A stretch of 64,000 nucleotides of DNA from BOG-1112 sp964611335 (lineage in GTDB: Bacteria; Bdellovibrionota_B; Oligoflexia; Oligoflexales; Bog-1112), in assembly GCA_964611335.1 (NCBI GenBank), contig CAZSXR010000003.1:248001-312000 (forward strand). The letters run 5' to 3'. Under the pieces are notes generated by a model, which worked only from the letters and a program-made list of their open reading frames with translations, made no database searches and was not told where the DNA came from. A program made the position numbers and the translations under genes. This document shows, piece by piece, positions 8,323 to 16,086 of this stretch; the first letter of the stretch is position 1, and each line of letters begins with the position of its first letter.

Positions 8323-8823
8323 TTAAAGAATTTCGCTGTATTGCAAGTAAGCGTCTGCTGCTGCTTTGAAAGCAGGATTGTTGAAATCATAAGGTGAAGC
8401 TCCCCCACCAAAGTAACCTGAAAATCCTGAATGAGACACCAATGGAATCACGACTGTTGCAAAGGAAACTAAGGGAATTAAAACACTCAAAAAGGTTGAA
8501 AGTAAACTAGACCTATTTGAAAGCTTAGGTTGAGACTGTCCGAAAGAAGCTTTTTCTTTTTCCATTCTGCTGTACTCAAATTGTACGTCAACATAGCGAC
8601 CGTCTATCCAATGTAGGTAGCGTGTTTCACCTGTTGCTGGATCTTTCACGACGATAACCATTGTAAATTCACTGTTATCTTCCTCTATCTTTCCATCTTC
8701 ACTTGCGTGTTCACCAACAATTCCGCTCTCAGAGGAAGAATCATCGGACCCCAATGCAAAATTAGGTATTCCGGAGAGTGTCAAAAGAATTAGGAAATTT
8801 ATTTTTAAAATCGTTGCTTTCAT
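8323..8823 (-). CDS. Secreted protein with C-terminal hydrophobic segment, unknown
   Basis: The 166-residue product has a signal peptide (MKATILKINFLILLTLSGIP, cleavage near FALG). An acidic Ser/Glu-rich segment follows, then a beta-like stretch (FTMVIVVKDPATGETRYLHW) and a C-terminal hydrophobic segment (LLSTFLSVLIPLVSFATVVI) before a Gly-rich tail. AGGAG lies six bases before ATG 8823. The gene is followed after 20 bp by another secreted protein with a similar plan (signal peptide, hydrophilic linker, hydrophobic C-terminus), so the two probably act together. A strong inverted repeat lies 63-91 bp upstream. No known family was recognised. Confidence 0.6.
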   Translation of the reverse strand: MKATILKINFLILLTLSGIPNFALGSDDSSSESGIVGEHASEDGKIEEDNSEFTMVIVVKDPATGETRYLHWIDGRYVDVQFEYSRMEKEKASFGQSQPKLSNRSSLLSTFLSVLIPLVSFATVVIPLVSHSGFSGYFGGGASPYDFNNPAFKAAADAYLQYSEIL

Positions 8824-8885
8824 TTTTTTTCTCCTTTTGTATGTCAGGATCTTAATTAAAGCGACAAGGTATGAAAATAGCGAAA

Positions 8886-8914
8886 AAATAGGTATCACAA
8901 ATTGATACCTATTT
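8886..8914 (-). terminator. Perfect 12-bp inverted repeat with U-run, leader hairpin of the secreted pair
   Basis: The arms AAATAGGTATCA (8886-8897) and TGATACCTATTT (8903-8914) are perfect complements around a 5-base loop. Read on the minus strand the hairpin is followed at once by TTTTTT, the form of an intrinsic terminator. It lies about 63 bases before the ATG of the secreted-protein gene at 8823. It could be an attenuator in the mRNA leader or a dimeric-repressor operator. The position and symmetry are seen directly; the role is inferred. Confidence 0.5.
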
Positions 8915-8949
8915 GCGATGAAATAGTCCTAAGATCTCGAATTCTGAGA

Positions 8950-8980
8950 GCAAGGGTTTAGATCCCTGCTGCTATTTTTT
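8950..8980 (+). terminator. Hairpin followed by T-run, possible terminator
   Basis: GCAAGGG and CCCTGC pair (one bulged A) around TTTAGAT, followed after a few bases by TTTTTT at 8975-8980 on the plus strand. There is no plus-strand gene upstream that needs a terminator, so this could end a small RNA or a stray transcript, or simply be a second leader hairpin read in the minus direction. The loop vaguely resembles a tRNA T-arm but no acceptor or D-arm partner is present. Confidence 0.3.
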
Positions 8981-9223
8981 AGTTTCCCTTATGGATACCT
9001 CGGTCTTCTTTTTTTAAAATGCGCTTGACAATATATGCAAATAACCTTCTGTTTTCATTCAAATTTTAAGGGATATTAATTTTTGACTCAAAAAATTACG
9101 ACCAAGTAACTGTGTTTTATTCAGTAATTTTTTTTGACGTTTTCTCTGAACCACGTGGGGTCCGTGTTTCTTAAAGGAACATGGGGTATCGCGGTATTTC
9201 ACTGAAAACCGAAAGGGGGACGT

Positions 9224-10270
9224 ATGTTGGGTTATTGGTATAAAGAGCAAAGAAAGAGTAACGTCTTGCGAACTGCGAAGATAGTTCTCGCAGTAGCTTC
9301 GTTAGGTTTCACTCTCAACGTGAAAGCTGATAAAGATGATAAAAAAGATAAAAAGGTGGAAGTCATCCATTATGAAAACTTCAATGGATCTGATCGAACT
9401 AGTTTGCTCCAAGAGTATCATAGCAAATGGATAAACCCTTATGGTCCGGGAGAAATGGCAGTGGGTGGTGTCACGGATGTTAAGGATGGCAAACTCATCC
9501 TCCAAGCAACCCCTTTCAGAACATCGTATGATTACTCTGTTTACGACCACATTAAATATCTGGGTATAGCGACTCAAAATTTCAACATCCCTGATGATGG
9601 AACTTTGACTTTTACAACAGATATTTGGTCAGAAACTCCAGGAGTTATACCAGGGCTCACAATGGAAGGTACCTTCATGCAAACTGGTGCACCATACAGA
9701 GCTTCTGTTTTGGTTGGTCAGCAAGCAGGTGCAACAATCCACCTCATAGATTTTGCAACAGGTCAGTTGTTTGACTGGTTTGTTAGTGGAAATAAAGTTT
9801 TCTGTTTAGCGGAAAGACTTCCATCATCTATCACAGGCTCACCTATTCCCGCAGGTAGAAATGAGATGTACACCACAATTTTGAAAGAATGGACAGTAGA
9901 TTCAGGCATGAATAACTATGGTTTCACTTACCACAGACATCCAGGTAAACGTGATTCCGTAGACTTCTTGCTTAACGGTGAAGTTGTTCTTTCTCTTACA
10001 AATATCGGTATCCCACCTGATAAACAAGGGATGGACATCATCACTTACCCCGCTTTAGGTAACGGTGAAATTCTCGATAGCCAAATTCACTCTTTCTCTT
10101 TAGGTCATGGTATGTTCAGCTTACTTGATGCGTTCCCTTTCCAACATCCAGAATCACCTGAACTTTCAGTTTCTATCCCTGTTGCAAACAGAATCTTTGG
10201 ACAAGGAGTGAGTGCAAAATTTGACAATTTCGTTGTCAAAATCAAACATTCTTCTGAAGAAGACGACTAA
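9224..10270 (+). CDS. Secreted beta-rich protein, DUF6081-like
   Basis: The 348-residue protein has an N-terminal export segment (TAKIVLAVASLGFTLNVKA) followed by a Lys/Asp-rich linker (DKDDKKDKKVE). The rest is a beta-sandwich-like sequence with many aromatic residues. The pattern YENFNG, then GGVTDVKDGKLILQATPF and IKYLGIATQNFNIPDDGTL, resembles a family described mainly in actinomycetes (DUF6081, from memory); this match is tentative. Such jelly-roll folds often bind carbohydrate or ligand. AAGGGGGA just before the ATG makes the start firm. It is a single-gene unit, divergent from the secreted pair and closed by a strong terminator. Function unknown. Confidence 0.7.
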   Translation: MLGYWYKEQRKSNVLRTAKIVLAVASLGFTLNVKADKDDKKDKKVEVIHYENFNGSDRTSLLQEYHSKWINPYGPGEMAVGGVTDVKDGKLILQATPFRTSYDYSVYDHIKYLGIATQNFNIPDDGTLTFTTDIWSETPGVIPGLTMEGTFMQTGAPYRASVLVGQQAGATIHLIDFATGQLFDWFVSGNKVFCLAERLPSSITGSPIPAGRNEMYTTILKEWTVDSGMNNYGFTYHRHPGKRDSVDFLLNGEVVLSLTNIGIPPDKQGMDIITYPALGNGEILDSQIHSFSLGHGMFSLLDAFPFQHPESPELSVSIPVANRIFGQGVSAKFDNFVVKIKHSSEEDD

Positions 10271-10288
10271 AATACAACATTACGTTCT

Positions 10289-10332
10289 AAAAAATATTGC
10301 CCTTTCGTTTTTCGAAGGGGCAATATTTTTTC
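10289..10332. terminator. Bidirectional intrinsic terminator
   Basis: A 19-bp stem (AAAAAATATTGCCCTTTCG against CGAAGGGGCAATATTTTTT, one mismatch) encloses a short T-rich loop. Both sides carry A/T runs, so it can end transcription in both directions. It separates the convergent genes ending at 10270 and 10345. Confidence 0.85.
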
Positions 10333-10344
10333 TTTTGAAAAAAA

Positions 10345-11166
10345 TCAGTGAGCTTGGATGTTATTTTGAGAAGAAAGGGTTCGAGCTTTTTGCATAAAAG
10401 TTCTTACTCTTTCAGGCTCAACTTCATTATCCCCTTTTCCCTCTTTTTTGAAACACGAGCCTACAATAATCCCATCGACTTTATTGTAAACTTTGCTCAC
10501 ATTTTCTGGAGTTGCACCACTTCCTATGAGCAATGGTAAAGTGCTATGCTGACGGACGGTTTCAATACTTTCAATTTTCGTTTCTGCTCCCGTCAATTCC
10601 CCTGACACAATAAGTGCATCAGCTAAAGCTCTATATTGTGCATCATGTGCTTCCATTCCCAGTCCTCTGGAAGCAAGAGGTGCTGCATGTTTAACCCCTA
10701 CATCTGCAAATATTAAAACCTTCGATTTCAGGGATTCCCTCAATCTTAAAGTGCGATGACTTAAACTCTGCATAATCCCCTGTTCACTCACCACAGTTCC
10801 CACATGAACATTCACGCGGATAAAAGGGGCTTGAACAGCTGTTGCAATTGCTAGTGCGGATTCAGCATCATTGCGGAGTACATTGATTCCAACAGGGATT
10901 TTTACAAAATTGATAATGTCTCGTGATATCGAAGTTATCGAAGCGATTGTTTCTGCAGGAACACGTTCAGGATAGAAAGGAAGGTCTCTAAAATTTTCAA
11001 TGATAATTCCATGTACCCCCTGTGATTTAAAAATTTCTGCTTCAGCTAAAGCCTGTTCATACACGCGGCTCATATTCCCATCATATAAAGGTGAGCCTGG
11101 GAGAGCACGCAAATGAATCACTGCAATAATGGGTTTTTCTTCTGGAAACAGATCTTTAAATTTCAT
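10345..11166 (-). CDS. btpA: BtpA/SgcQ family TIM-barrel protein
   Basis: The 273-residue protein matches the BtpA/SgcQ family along its length: PIIAVIHLRALPGSP at the start, DGIIVGSCFKK near the end, and the barrel strand motifs PVGINVLRNDAESALAIA, FIRVNVHVG and PLLIGSGATPENV. The fold is a TIM barrel with a phosphate-binding site at the GSGATPENV loop. In cyanobacteria BtpA affects photosystem I assembly; in E. coli SgcQ lies in a sugar operon. The reaction is unknown. Here it follows a membrane glycosyltransferase and an acyltransferase in one direction, which suggests an envelope or sugar-related role by context only. Confidence 0.85.
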   Translation of the reverse strand: MKFKDLFPEEKPIIAVIHLRALPGSPLYDGNMSRVYEQALAEAEIFKSQGVHGIIIENFRDLPFYPERVPAETIASITSISRDIINFVKIPVGINVLRNDAESALAIATAVQAPFIRVNVHVGTVVSEQGIMQSLSHRTLRLRESLKSKVLIFADVGVKHAAPLASRGLGMEAHDAQYRALADALIVSGELTGAETKIESIETVRQHSTLPLLIGSGATPENVSKVYNKVDGIIVGSCFKKEGKGDNEVEPERVRTFMQKARTLSSQNNIQAH

Positions 11167-11185
11167 CTCAACCTCAATGTTATAT

Positions 11186-13018
11186 TTAATAATCTGAAAA
11201 GTTCTTGAGAAAACTCACTCGTACCTTTTTGCTTTGTAGATTTTCAATAGTCATTGCGCTCAACATACTATGAGTATGAACATGTGCGGGTGCATCGATA
11301 GGGCCGAGGGGAATAAAGTAACCCTTATAGAGAAAAGGAATAAGATCGTGATGCAATCTTAAGCCTAAAACCCACCGATCCTTGCCTGCATAGAGTTCTG
11401 CTTTAGATCCTTGGTTGATTGTGAGCTCACCGTCTAAGTCAAAACTCTGCACAAACCATGGGGGAAATTTCGTAGTAATTTTTAAAATTATTTTTTGACT
11501 GGGGATTTTGTGCCAGAAAAAATTTTCCGAGTTTTTTTCTGATAACTTTTCAGCAAGTTCTATCTCAAAAGACTTTACCCATGGTCCCAGTCTTAGAGAA
11601 CGACGTAGGTGTTCTTCGGACAAGAGTTTTTCAAGATTTATATCGTAAGTTTTTTGGGATAAATTTCTTATATAAACCTGTCTTAAATACGAGCTTTCAC
11701 CCGAATCTTCAGATAGGAGTCTATACTGTTTGAAGTAAGGAAAGCGTCCTATTTGTTCACTTTCGTAACAAGATTTGTCATCGCAGGAATTCCTGATTGA
11801 AGAATCCGCATAAGGTTGCAGGTACCATAGAAGCTTGTCATTATGAATAACGGAGTTTTTAGGAAGCTCCTCTGCAATTTGATAAAGCTCACGACCCCAT
11901 TCGCGCGAAGGGAGATGTTTCTTAATGAAAAGATCTAAGGAGTGGAAATTGAAAATACTCAGAAAAAACAAGGATAAAATTATGGAATACAAATTCAAAA
12001 ATCTAAATAAATTTATTGAATGTTTTTCTACATAAGTAAATCCTGCAACGATAAGCAATAATAGTTGAGGAATCAAAATATACACGTAGCGATCGGAAAC
12101 TGTGATTCCTGAGAGAATAAGGCCTAAAAGATGTATCCAGAAAGGAAGAAAGATAAGAAAGAAGTTTTTTGAATTTCTATTTCTCAAAGAGTCTTTCAAG
12201 ATGAAATAGGAAGAGATGAGAACCAAAAAGAAAAGCCCCCAACTGAGAAAGGAATAGACAAAAAGAGAGTTAAAAGTTTGCATCCATTCAAGAAAACGAT
12301 CTCCGAAATTTAAATGCGAGACAGGCCCACTTTTTTTAGAGAGAAATTTCGAAAATAAAGATATAGGTGCAAGTTTCTCCGGAGTGGTTAATGTGAAAAA
12401 TAAGCCGAGAAACCAGAGATATTTTGTCTGCTGCCAGAATTCTTTTAATCCGTATTTTATTCCATTTAAACCATATTGCAAAAACCAATATCCCACTAAA
12501 AAGGGAGCCCACATCGGACTCTGTTTAGATAAGATCGCAAGTGTGAAGTTTTTATAGGCTCTTGCAGGATTCATATTTGCATAAAGACTGCGTCCTGAAA
12601 GAAGAAGAAAAAAGAGAAGAAAGGGTTCCAAAAACGCAGAGGCATGGTAGAAAATCATGAAAGGGCTTAGGAAAACAAGCAAAGATAAAATTTGCAAAAT
12701 ATAAGAGGTATATTTCGAAATTTCTTTTCCCAATACATCTTTGATCCAGGAAATAAAAATAAAACTGGATGCTATAGACGCAAGAAAACCTGCAAGGTGA
12801 AAGCCGAAAGCATGAGGCCCTGTAAGGAGAATTCCTATTGCAATCAGAAAGGGGCCCAAAAAAGGTTTGTCAAACCAGTAGTCGCTAAGAAAAATATCTC
12901 CCGATAAGATGTGCTGAGCGGCTCCTACATAGAGGCTTTCGTCACCATGCAGTGAGGGATAGAAGGCCCTGTAGAGTCCAAATACAGAAAATAAGAAGAT
13001 GATTGCTAAACGGATCAT
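11186..13018 (-). CDS. Polytopic membrane glycosyltransferase, ArnT/PMT-like (GT83)
   Basis: The 610-residue protein has about ten hydrophobic helices followed by a C-terminal soluble domain (from about residue 385). The first periplasmic loop holds HGDESLYVGAAQ, with an acidic residue where GT-C enzymes bind metal or the lipid-linked sugar, and then WFDKPFLGPF. This plan fits dolichyl- or undecaprenyl-phosphate sugar transferases such as ArnT. It would transfer a sugar from a polyprenyl carrier to an envelope acceptor on the periplasmic side; donor and acceptor are unknown. Its ATG overlaps the stop of the upstream acyltransferase (ATGA), so the two are co-translated. The next gene is btpA. 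Confidence 0.75.
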   Translation of the reverse strand: MIRLAIIFLFSVFGLYRAFYPSLHGDESLYVGAAQHILSGDIFLSDYWFDKPFLGPFLIAIGILLTGPHAFGFHLAGFLASIASSFIFISWIKDVLGKEISKYTSYILQILSLLVFLSPFMIFYHASAFLEPFLLFFLLLSGRSLYANMNPARAYKNFTLAILSKQSPMWAPFLVGYWFLQYGLNGIKYGLKEFWQQTKYLWFLGLFFTLTTPEKLAPISLFSKFLSKKSGPVSHLNFGDRFLEWMQTFNSLFVYSFLSWGLFFLVLISSYFILKDSLRNRNSKNFFLIFLPFWIHLLGLILSGITVSDRYVYILIPQLLLLIVAGFTYVEKHSINLFRFLNLYSIILSLFFLSIFNFHSLDLFIKKHLPSREWGRELYQIAEELPKNSVIHNDKLLWYLQPYADSSIRNSCDDKSCYESEQIGRFPYFKQYRLLSEDSGESSYLRQVYIRNLSQKTYDINLEKLLSEEHLRRSLRLGPWVKSFEIELAEKLSEKNSENFFWHKIPSQKIILKITTKFPPWFVQSFDLDGELTINQGSKAELYAGKDRWVLGLRLHHDLIPFLYKGYFIPLGPIDAPAHVHTHSMLSAMTIENLQSKKVRVSFLKNFSDY

Positions 13019-13908
13019 GGGAATCTTTTATGTTCTAAAAAATACTGAAGCAAACGTTCTTTCTCTTCAAAGACCTTCCAAACCCATTCTCCGATGTCCT
13101 TTTCATTTGTAGGAAGACTCTGAATAGGAAAGCGACGTACATGCATGTGGATCTGATGAATATATCCTAGAAAAAGATGGGAAATTTTTGGTGTCCCCTC
13201 TGGGAAAGCTATAGTCACATCATAGACAGCGTCTAAGTGTGTTCTCAGTGCTTGAACCGTAGCTTCAAAGCCCTTGGTGCGTGGTGCTAAGACGTGTTCA
13301 AACACAGGCCTTCCTCGTTCTTTGCAAAAGGCTTGACTGCGTTTGAGTTTTTCAGGAGTGATGCGAGTTCCTTCTAAAAAGGAGATAATCCACATCGGTT
13401 CTTTTTCCTTCAGAACTCTTTCGAAAACTTTATCAATTTTCTTCTGATCACGAAGCCAGTCTCTTTTTACAAAAAAGTTTCCAGCGATGTACAAACCCCA
13501 TCCAGCGCCAGGAACATATTTAATAATGTCTTTTGCAAACCATTTGAGATGAGCAAGACGTTTTTTTCTTAACGCAAGACAAAAAAGAGCATTAGGGTCT
13601 GTCATCTCCTGATGATTGGCAATGACAATTGCATTTTCTTCGGGAGGAACCTCATCACCCGTAAATACAATTTTGATCCCTTTGAGTTTCTCCATCATGA
13701 ATACCGAAGTACCCCACCATGAGTACGCACAGGCCCAGTTGATACGACGAAAAATATGAGGTGAAAAAGGTTTTATAAGCAAAGCAAAAAACTGAGTGAG
13801 ATTGACGAGAAACATTCCTATAAGAAGAGGGGTGAAGTAGAAAAATCCTGTGAAAAGGCCCCATAGTTTCTGAGGGAACTTAGGTTGAGGATCTAGTTTT
13901 GGTAACAT
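13015..13908 (-). CDS. Lysophospholipid (1-acylglycerol-3-phosphate) acyltransferase, YihG-like
   Basis: The 297-residue protein has an N-terminal membrane segment (GFFYFTPLLIGMFLVNLTQF) and the acyltransferase motifs: NHQEMTD (NHx4D, catalytic His-Asp), a basic stretch around FFVKRDW, FLEGTR (normally FPEGTR) and IAFPEGTPK further on. Length and motif spacing fit the YihG/PlsC-like AGPAT group. It should acylate lysophosphatidic acid or another lysophospholipid at the inner membrane. The product, phosphatidate, is the substrate of CdsA encoded at 6.6-7.6 kb. It starts an operon with the glycosyltransferase (4-bp overlap) and btpA. Confidence 0.83.
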   Translation of the reverse strand: MLPKLDPQPKFPQKLWGLFTGFFYFTPLLIGMFLVNLTQFFALLIKPFSPHIFRRINWACAYSWWGTSVFMMEKLKGIKIVFTGDEVPPEENAIVIANHQEMTDPNALFCLALRKKRLAHLKWFAKDIIKYVPGAGWGLYIAGNFFVKRDWLRDQKKIDKVFERVLKEKEPMWIISFLEGTRITPEKLKRSQAFCKERGRPVFEHVLAPRTKGFEATVQALRTHLDAVYDVTIAFPEGTPKISHLFLGYIHQIHMHVRRFPIQSLPTNEKDIGEWVWKVFEEKERLLQYFLEHKRFP

Positions 13909-13953
13909 GGAGCTTCCTTTGTAGTGTTATCTCCTTTTTACCAGTATGTGAGA

Positions 13954-15621
13954 TTAGAACAAGCCTAGAATGTTTCCCTTGTCATCTATGTCGATTTTAT
14001 GTGCCGCTGGAATTTTAGGGAGACCAGGCATGGTCATAACATCTCCACATATCATCACTATAAATTCCGCACCAGCTGACAAACGCACTTCGCGAATGTC
14101 TAGTATATGACCTGTGGGTGCGCCTTTTAGTGAAGGATCGACTGAGAAGGAATACTGAGTTTTTGCGATACAAATTGGGTAATGTCCATAACCTGAATCT
14201 TGCAAATTTTGTATTTGCTGACGAATTTTTGCACTTGCTGTGATATCTGAAGCTCCGTAAATTTTCGTCGCTATGCTTTTTGTTTTCTCCCATAATGTGG
14301 AATTCAATTCATAAACATAACGAGGTGAGCTTTGATTTTCACAAAGTTCTACAACTTTGTGTGCGAGCTCTTCTGCACCCTTTCCACCTTCTGCCCAGTG
14401 TCTGCATTCCACAACCGAAAGATCTTGGGTTTGCATAATATTTTTCAAAGTTTGAACTTCTTTTTGTGTATCTGTTGCAAAATGATTCAAAGCAATCACA
14501 CAAGGTAAACCGTAATGTGTGCGAACATTGTTGACATGGCGTTGCAAATTGCTGAGGCCTTTGGTGAGAGCTTCCGTGTCTTCATTTTTTAAATTTTCTA
14601 AACTCATTCCTCCGTGAAATTTTAAAGCACGAATGGTTGCAACTATCACTGCTGCATTTGCGTGAAGACCTGCTTTTCTACATTTGATATCTACAAATTT
14701 CTCTGCACCGAGATCGGCTCCAAATCCAGCTTCGGTCACAACATAATCTCCAAGAGAAAGACCTGTATATGTTCCTATAACCGAACTGCATCCATGTGCA
14801 ATGTTTGCAAAGGGGCCACCGTGTATGAGTGCAGGGGTGTGTTCCAGAGTTTGAACAAGGTTGGGGTTGAATGCGTTTTTGAGCAAAACTGTCATAGCAC
14901 CATGAGCTTTGAGTTGCTCACAGGTGATCGGTTTTTGCTGACGATTGTATCCGATAACAATTTTACCAAGACGGTGTTTTAAATCTTGGAGTGAATTTGC
15001 AAGACAGAAAATAGCCATAACTTCGGAAGCAACGACGATATCAAAGCCATCTTCTCTTGGAAATCCATTGGCAGTACCTCCTTGTGCAATTGTGATCTGA
15101 CGCAAGGCTCTGTCATTCATATCGAGTACACGTTTCCATGTGATACGACGTACATCGATATCAAGTTCGTTTCCATGATGGATGTGATTGTCGATGAGTG
15201 CAGCCAGCAGGTTGTTCGCAAGTTGAATGGCGTTGAAGTCCCCTGTGAAATGCAAGTTGATATCTTCCATCGGAACAACTTGTGCATAGCCTCCTCCTGC
15301 TGCCCCACCTTTCATACCGAAGACGGGACCCAGAGAGGGCTCTCGAAGGCATAGGATGGATTTCTTTCCAATTCTGTGAAGGGCATCTCCGAGTCCTACA
15401 GTTGTCGTAGTTTTGCCTTCTCCAGCAGGTGTGGGGCTCATGGCCGTGACGAGTATGAGCTTTTTATTTTTTGAGTTTGAGGTGTGTAAGGTGTTGAGTT
15501 GTATTTTGGCTTTGTAAGGTCCGTAGTTTTCGTATTGAGACTCGTTGAGACCCAATGAAGAGGCTATGTCTTGGATGCGTGACATTCTGGCTTTTTGTGC
15601 AATTTCGAGGTCGGATAACAT
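13954..15621 (-). CDS. fhs: Formate--tetrahydrofolate ligase
   Basis: The 555-residue enzyme has the usual bacterial length and joins formate to tetrahydrofolate with ATP, giving 10-formyl-THF for purine and formyl-Met synthesis. The ATP-binding loop is TPAGEGKTTTTVGLGDAL. Other family stretches are LREPSLGPVFGMKGGAAGGG, FTGDFNAI, DMNDRALRQI and FANIAHGCSS. The adjacent genes do not encode other folate enzymes, so it is probably transcribed alone or with the small secreted gene upstream at 15630. Confidence 0.96.
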   Translation of the reverse strand: MLSDLEIAQKARMSRIQDIASSLGLNESQYENYGPYKAKIQLNTLHTSNSKNKKLILVTAMSPTPAGEGKTTTTVGLGDALHRIGKKSILCLREPSLGPVFGMKGGAAGGGYAQVVPMEDINLHFTGDFNAIQLANNLLAALIDNHIHHGNELDIDVRRITWKRVLDMNDRALRQITIAQGGTANGFPREDGFDIVVASEVMAIFCLANSLQDLKHRLGKIVIGYNRQQKPITCEQLKAHGAMTVLLKNAFNPNLVQTLEHTPALIHGGPFANIAHGCSSVIGTYTGLSLGDYVVTEAGFGADLGAEKFVDIKCRKAGLHANAAVIVATIRALKFHGGMSLENLKNEDTEALTKGLSNLQRHVNNVRTHYGLPCVIALNHFATDTQKEVQTLKNIMQTQDLSVVECRHWAEGGKGAEELAHKVVELCENQSSPRYVYELNSTLWEKTKSIATKIYGASDITASAKIRQQIQNLQDSGYGHYPICIAKTQYSFSVDPSLKGAPTGHILDIREVRLSAGAEFIVMICGDVMTMPGLPKIPAAHKIDIDDKGNILGLF

Positions 15622-15629
15622 AGTTGTCC

Positions 15630-15956
15630 TTATTGTCTAACGATGTCGGTAATTTTGCAGTCTTCTGAATGGCCTATTTGATGGGCGTAAACCACATATT
15701 GCTGCGTGACCTTGTATTCTCCGCCATGCGTCCAGTGGGTGAGTGTTATCGAAGAAGATCCGTGATTATTCCCATCCATTCTTGTCCATGGTCCTGATTG
15801 GAAATTTGAGGCTTGGATTTGCGCAACATTAATTTTGTAAGTATTTGCATGAGCTATTTTAGCTTCAAAAATCTGGCGTTCTTCGCAGAAGGTGAATGCA
15901 AAAAGTTGAGAGGACATAGCAAAAGAAAATAGGCAAGAGAGTGTGAATTTTTTCAT
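15630..15956 (-). CDS. Small secreted protein, unknown
   Basis: The 108-residue product has a signal peptide (MKKFTLSCLFSFAMSSQLFA) and a mature part of about 88 residues with two Cys (FCEERQ near the start and EDCKI near the end) that could form a disulfide. The middle is Ser/Thr/His-rich with beta-like strands (SITLTHWTHGG; YKVTQQYVVYAH). It lies eight bases upstream of fhs on the same strand and is divergent from the metalloprotease lipoprotein. I do not recognise it. Confidence 0.55.
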   Translation of the reverse strand: MKKFTLSCLFSFAMSSQLFAFTFCEERQIFEAKIAHANTYKINVAQIQASNFQSGPWTRMDGNNHGSSSITLTHWTHGGEYKVTQQYVVYAHQIGHSEDCKITDIVRQ

Positions 15957-16029
15957 AAAAAACCTAATTTTATAAGTTTATCTTCTGTCTAGCATTAGGT
16001 GGAATCTTGCAAAATTTCAATAGGTCTAT

Positions 16030-16058
16030 TTGGCATGTGTAGAGTGATGTGTTAACAT
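16030..16058 (+). promoter_or_regulatory. Probable sigma70-type promoter of the metalloprotease lipoprotein gene
   Basis: TTGGCA (16030-16035) and TAACAT (16053-16058) are separated by exactly 17 bases, 28 bases before the chosen ATG at 16087. The match to TTGACA/TATAAT is partial, but spacing and position are good. Confidence 0.4.
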
Positions 16059-16086
16059 AATGATGAAAACACACAGAGGGATTGAG

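Larger units (their letters stand above)
8824..9223. other. 400-bp divergent intergenic control region
   Basis: This is the longest non-coding stretch in the window, between two divergent secreted-protein genes. It holds two hairpins near 8886-8914 and 8950-8980 (listed separately). A TTGACA at 9025-9030 has only a weak -10 partner (TCTGTT). It also holds several T-rich runs and a CCACGTGG palindrome near 9150. I see no open reading frame with a ribosome site and no convincing tRNA. Promoters for both flanking genes should lie here, but I cannot place them with confidence. Confidence 0.5.

Noticed and set aside
8920..8985. tRNA-like T-arm (GGGTTTAGATCCC)
   Set aside because: No matching acceptor stem, D-arm or anticodon arm upstream; kept only as a terminator-like hairpin.
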